Origin: Thermotalea metallivorans
GTDB lineage: Bacteria > Bacillota > Clostridia > Peptostreptococcales > Thermotaleaceae
Assembly (NCBI RefSeq): GCF_001562415.1
Contig: NZ_LOEE01000045.1
Location: forward strand, 1 to 45,035
Length of the DNA: 45,035 nucleotides
Reading direction: 5' to 3'
This document shows positions 42,475-45,035 of the stretch, piece after piece. How positions within the stretch are numbered: position 1 is the first letter of the stretch; every line of letters starts with the position of its first letter. A program made the translations under genes and the position numbers. A model generated the notes under the pieces. It was not told where the DNA came from and made no database searches. It worked only from the letters and a program-made list of their open reading frames with translations.

Positions 42475-42662
42475 TAATTTCCCAAAGGAGGCGTCTAAAA
42501 AACAATGCAGGAGAGGTTGCACGGACAAGAAGGGAGAGGGAAAGATTTTCCTTTTTGATAACAATTGGATTGCATTTTCTGGTTTTAGGAGGAAACGGTC
42601 AAGGATCTATGGAATAAGATAGTGATAAGTGGAATAAGGATTGCATTTTGGAGGGCGAATAC

Positions 42663-43604
42663 ATGAGAATCATAGATTTGCATTGCGATACCATCTTAAG
42701 GTTGATGGAAGATAAAAAAAATTTGAGCTTAAGGAAAAATGATTTTCAAGTAGATATTGAAAAGTTAAAAAAGGTAAATGCTATGGCTCAATTCTTTGCT
42801 TTATATGTAGATTTGGGAAAAGAAACAGATCCGATGGAAAGCTGCTTGCAGATGATGGATAAATTTTATACAGAATTAGATGAAAATCAAGATGTGATGG
42901 CCTTAGCCAGGAATTATGATGAGCTGCTGGCCAATGATCGTGCAGGAAAGATCTCGGCATTTTTGACGATTGAGGAGGGTGGAGTACTCAAGGGACAGAT
43001 AGATCATCTCAGAAATTTATACAGATTGGGTATCCGGTTGATTACATTGACATGGAATTATCCCAATGAAATTGGTTATCCCAATGCCATAGAAACCTAT
43101 AGGGGGAAAGGCTTAACGCCCTTTGGAGAAGAGGTTGTTTTTGAAATGAACCGGCTGGGAATGGTAATTGATGTGTCTCATTTGTCCGATCAAGGCTTTT
43201 ATGATGTGGCAAGACTTTCTACGAAACCCTTTGTGGCATCCCATTCCAACGCACGGGCGGTGATGCATCATACGAGGAACCTAACGGACGATATGATCCG
43301 TATTCTTGCCGATAAGGGCGGTGTGATGGGGATCAATTTTCAGAAATTTTTCTTAGGGGAAGATCCTATCAGCAAGGTAGAAAATATGGTCCAGCATATT
43401 CGGCACATGAAAAACACAGGTGGTATTGAAGTTATTGCAATCGGTACTGATTTCGATGGAGTAAGTCCGGGTTTAGAAATTGAACACATAGGGGAAATTG
43501 GCAAATTAATTGACGCTTTAAAGAAAAGTGGGTTTACCCATGACGAGATTGAAAAAATTTGCTATAAAAATACCCTAAGGGTTATTCGAGAGGTCATGAG
43601 ATAA
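42663..43604 (+). CDS. membrane dipeptidase, peptidase family M19
   Basis: The 313-residue zinc-dependent dipeptidase starts at ATG 42663, eight bases after GGAGGG; an upstream in-frame TTG at 42648 precedes that site. Metal ligands are seen in IIDLHCDT (His/Asp) and TIEEGG (bridging Glu). They continue in MVIDVSHLSD (His) and VASHSNARAVMHHTRNLTD (His), with IGTDFDGV supplying the catalytic-site Asp. Relatives cleave dipeptides, including D-amino-acid forms. There is no signal peptide, so it is cytoplasmic. It is followed by its own terminator. Confidence 0.93.
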   Translation: MRIIDLHCDTILRLMEDKKNLSLRKNDFQVDIEKLKKVNAMAQFFALYVDLGKETDPMESCLQMMDKFYTELDENQDVMALARNYDELLANDRAGKISAFLTIEEGGVLKGQIDHLRNLYRLGIRLITLTWNYPNEIGYPNAIETYRGKGLTPFGEEVVFEMNRLGMVIDVSHLSDQGFYDVARLSTKPFVASHSNARAVMHHTRNLTDDMIRILADKGGVMGINFQKFFLGEDPISKVENMVQHIRHMKNTGGIEVIAIGTDFDGVSPGLEIEHIGEIGKLIDALKKSGFTHDEIEKICYKNTLRVIREVMR

Positions 43605-43638
43605 AAAGAAACAGGTAATCTATTTTACCTGTTTCTTT
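43605..43638 (+). terminator. rho-independent terminator
   Basis: AAAGAAACAGGTAA (43605-43618) pairs exactly with TTACCTGTTTCTTT (43625-43638). It can act in both directions. Confidence 0.85.
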
Positions 43639-43657
43639 ACGAGTACCGACGATCCTT

Positions 43658-43858
43658 CTAAATATAATTATGCTGTCTAAGTTTAGATTGAATATCCGAT
43701 GATGAAATCCTGCTGTCATCATAATCTACCGTTACAGTATTTGCAAAGGAATCAATTCTTACAGCTTTTATGCCGTCCATTTGGGTAATGGAATCATGAA
43801 TGGCGTTGGCCTGTGATTTTGCATTACCTGTCAGTTTGAATTTTACTACTTTTCCACA
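43658..43858 (-). pseudogene. HMA-fold (heavy-metal-associated-like) small protein, start missing
   Basis: The minus strand is open from 43858 to the TAG at 43660-43658 and reads KVVKFKLTGNAKSQANAIHD, then GIKAVRIDSFANTVTVDYDD and a final helix. The beta-alpha-beta-beta-alpha pattern matches HMA domains, but the metal-binding CxxC is replaced by NAKS. A TGA precedes the first codon, and no in-frame start lies near the 5' end. It is either frameshifted at the A run near 43853 or a remnant. The metal role seems lost. Confidence 0.5.
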
Positions 43859-44528
43859 TCAAATAGTATTTGCTTTTTCAAGGAAAATTACTATACAAAT
43901 GCTGGCAAATGTGATGAAACTTCCATCCCTTCCATGAAGGATCATGAAGCCTTAAACCAAAATGATGAAAATAGTAATGGCATATAAAGTCCTAAGATTC
44001 ATATATTTCTAATTTCCCGAGGCTATTAAATCTACTTCTAGGAGGATTATACATTTTCATAATCTCCGGCAGGGAATAAGAGTGATGAAAAAACAGGAAC
44101 AAGGAAGTGAAAGAAGAAATCAGCAGATTCGTATGCTATCTGGAGAAGGTAAAGGAAGTTCGAAAAAAAATGCCGTATATATGCCTCAGGCATTGCTTCG
44201 CCGTTGATGCAGGATTATATGATTTGTGAAGAGAAATACTATATGCACAGAGTACAGGAACCTTGCAAATAAAAAAAATATATGGTAAAGGGAAAGAATG
44301 TACGCCAAAATTCTTTTTGGTTAGTGAAGAAATGGGTCCAATTTTTACCCTTTTACTCCCATATACCGGGCAATATAGGCTTTGGGATCTTTGATTTTCA
44401 ATGAAATTTATGGTAAAACTATTATTTTATTATTATATTACTTTACAAAATTTATAGCTAAATCTAAAAATATGGCATAATATAAACTGTAATTAGTTTC
44501 TATAAGTAAAATTTAAAAGAAGGTACAA
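43859..44528. other. intergenic, fragments only
   Basis: No intact gene. Short open pieces include a GTG-started stretch near 44107-44229 containing EEISRFVCYLEKVKEVRKKM and an ATG-started stretch at 44282-44401 containing NSFWLVKKWVQFLPFYSHIP. Neither has a recognised family, and both may be decay products. The region just before 44528 is very AT-rich and may contain the promoter of the next gene, but no clear box pair is seen. Confidence 0.3.
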
Positions 44529-44591
44529 ATGCATTCTAAAAAAGATTTAAAACTATTATGCTTGGTGTCTCAAACCATTCTAACACCATAA
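44529..44591 (+). other. possible 20-codon leader ORF
   Basis: ATG at 44529 after AGAAGGTAC encodes MHSKKDLKLLCLVSQTILTP and stops 18 bases before the next gene. It may be a short upstream peptide or chance. There is no codon pattern typical of an attenuation peptide. Confidence 0.25.
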
Positions 44592-44609
44592 TGAAAGGGG
44601 ATATTCGTA

Positions 44610-44873
44610 ATGAAGAATAAACTTATAGTTGGTTTTCAATCTACAGCAGCACATATATTTTTAGGAATTTGTTTTGGTGGGTTTTTTAAGATATATCATA
44701 ATTTATATCCTTTACTTATATTTTTATTTGTTATAACTGGCTTACTCACTGTGGGTTTTATAAGCAAATATTTTCGAAACTGTAGTTCTGGGCTATTTGA
44801 AAAATTTAATATCACATACTATGGCCTGATAGTTTTTGCCATTTCAGGAATCTATATTATCTTGATGAAATGA
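44610..44873 (+). CDS. small three-helix membrane protein of unknown function
   Basis: The 87-residue protein has three predicted membrane helices (IFLGICFGGFFKIY, LLIFLFVITGLLTVGFI, YGLIVFAISGIYIILM) and a short basic loop with one cysteine (SKYFRNCSSGLF). The ribosome site GAAAGGGGAT is good. The stop codon is the first base pair of a long terminator stem, and a group II intron begins 36 bases later. No family is recognised. Confidence 0.6.
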   Translation: MKNKLIVGFQSTAAHIFLGICFGGFFKIYHNLYPLLIFLFVITGLLTVGFISKYFRNCSSGLFEKFNITYYGLIVFAISGIYIILMK

Positions 44874-44905
44874 AAGAATGTCAACGTTAAACGTTGACAT
44901 TCTTT
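44873..44905 (+). terminator. 15-bp rho-independent terminator, intron target
   Basis: AAAGAATGTCAACGT (44873-44887) and ACGTTGACATTCTTT (44891-44905) are exact inverted complements around TAA. The T-rich 3' side is followed after CTC by the group II intron. Confidence 0.92.
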
Positions 44906-44908
44906 CTC

Positions 44909-45035
44909 GTGCGCCCGGCATGGGCAGTAACTTGGCGGTGAAAGTCCGCTATGGGCTTGGCAGTGGGAACCATTAGCCAAAGGCAAGGGTGTCCATCGTG
45001 AGGTGGAATCTGAAGGAAGCCGGAGGCAAAGTCCC
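44909..45035 (+). mobile_element. group II intron 5' end (probable class C), cut by window edge
   Basis: The sequence starts with GTGCG, the group II 5' splice-site consensus, and continues with domain I features such as GCCCGGCATGGGC, GGTGAAAGTCCGC and GTGAGGTGGAATCTGAAGGA. These match the common clostridial and bacillar intron 5' region as I recall it. Placement three bases after a terminator stem is the known target preference of class C introns. The reverse transcriptase/maturase and domains II-VI lie beyond the window. Confidence 0.85.

Noticed and set aside
42407-42622. Plus-strand 71-codon open frame over the ileS end
   Set aside because: It begins inside ileS in another frame and runs through the terminator hairpin, so it is chance.
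1-45035. CRISPR array, prophage, toxin-antitoxin or restriction system
   Set aside because: No regularly spaced direct repeats, phage structural genes or recognisable defence genes were seen on either strand.

Overview
The window looks like chromosome from a low-GC, Gram-positive, anaerobic spore-former of the class Clostridia. The grounds are AT-rich sequence, strong GGAGG-type ribosome sites with frequent TTG/GTG starts, a T-box-controlled isoleucyl-tRNA synthetase, two-subunit iron-sulfur serine dehydratase, an EFR1-type ferredoxin remnant and an ECF cobalt transporter. No genus is claimed. Almost everything is on the plus strand, except the IS end at the left edge, a cupin gene and a block of four genes at 32.2-34.9 kb. 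No tRNA, rRNA, CRISPR array or phage module was seen.

Left part (1-10.4 kb) is accessory and partly decayed. It opens with the 5' end of an IS110-family transposase (minus strand) whose upstream region looks like a bridge-RNA locus. Then come an orphan radical SAM gene, a cupin gene, a secreted peptidoglycan-binding protein, a broken Ada-type gene, a chemoreceptor, a broken EFR1 ferredoxin, a flavodoxin-domain protein and a MerR/TipAS regulator with a classic 19-bp-spacer promoter. Two pseudogenes each carry a frameshift in a homopolymer plus nonsense codons.

Middle part (10.5-30.6 kb): recD2; a secreted amidase-domain protein behind a structured leader; a lipoprotein; a cache/HAMP/PAS/GGDEF/EAL protein; a cobalt/nickel ECF transporter (cbiM with fused PDGLE domain, cbiQ, cbiO); and a disaccharide-phosphorolysis locus. 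That locus has a LacI regulator, then GH65 phosphorylase, solute-binding lipoprotein, two permeases, beta-phosphoglucomutase and its own MsmK/UgpC-type ATPase. Sugar would be imported, split by phosphate into glucose plus beta-glucose-1-phosphate, and the latter isomerised to glucose-6-phosphate.

Right part (30.7-45 kb) is mostly housekeeping: cca, four minus-strand genes (two unknown, one proline-rich family, one YeiH-type transporter), glnS, sdaAB-sdaAA, T-box plus ileS (type 2, with a GIHH signature in place of HIGH), an M19 dipeptidase, a small membrane protein, and at the right edge the 5' end of a group II intron inserted immediately after a rho-independent terminator, as class C introns do.

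Four copies of a dispersed, hairpin-forming repeat (core GAGAACCGTCCCCTGTCAC or its complement) sit at gene ends. The most unusual signals are the IS110 guide-like complementarity, the nested inverted repeat after cca, two structured leaders without a recognised riboswitch, the IleRS2 motif and the terminator-targeted intron.
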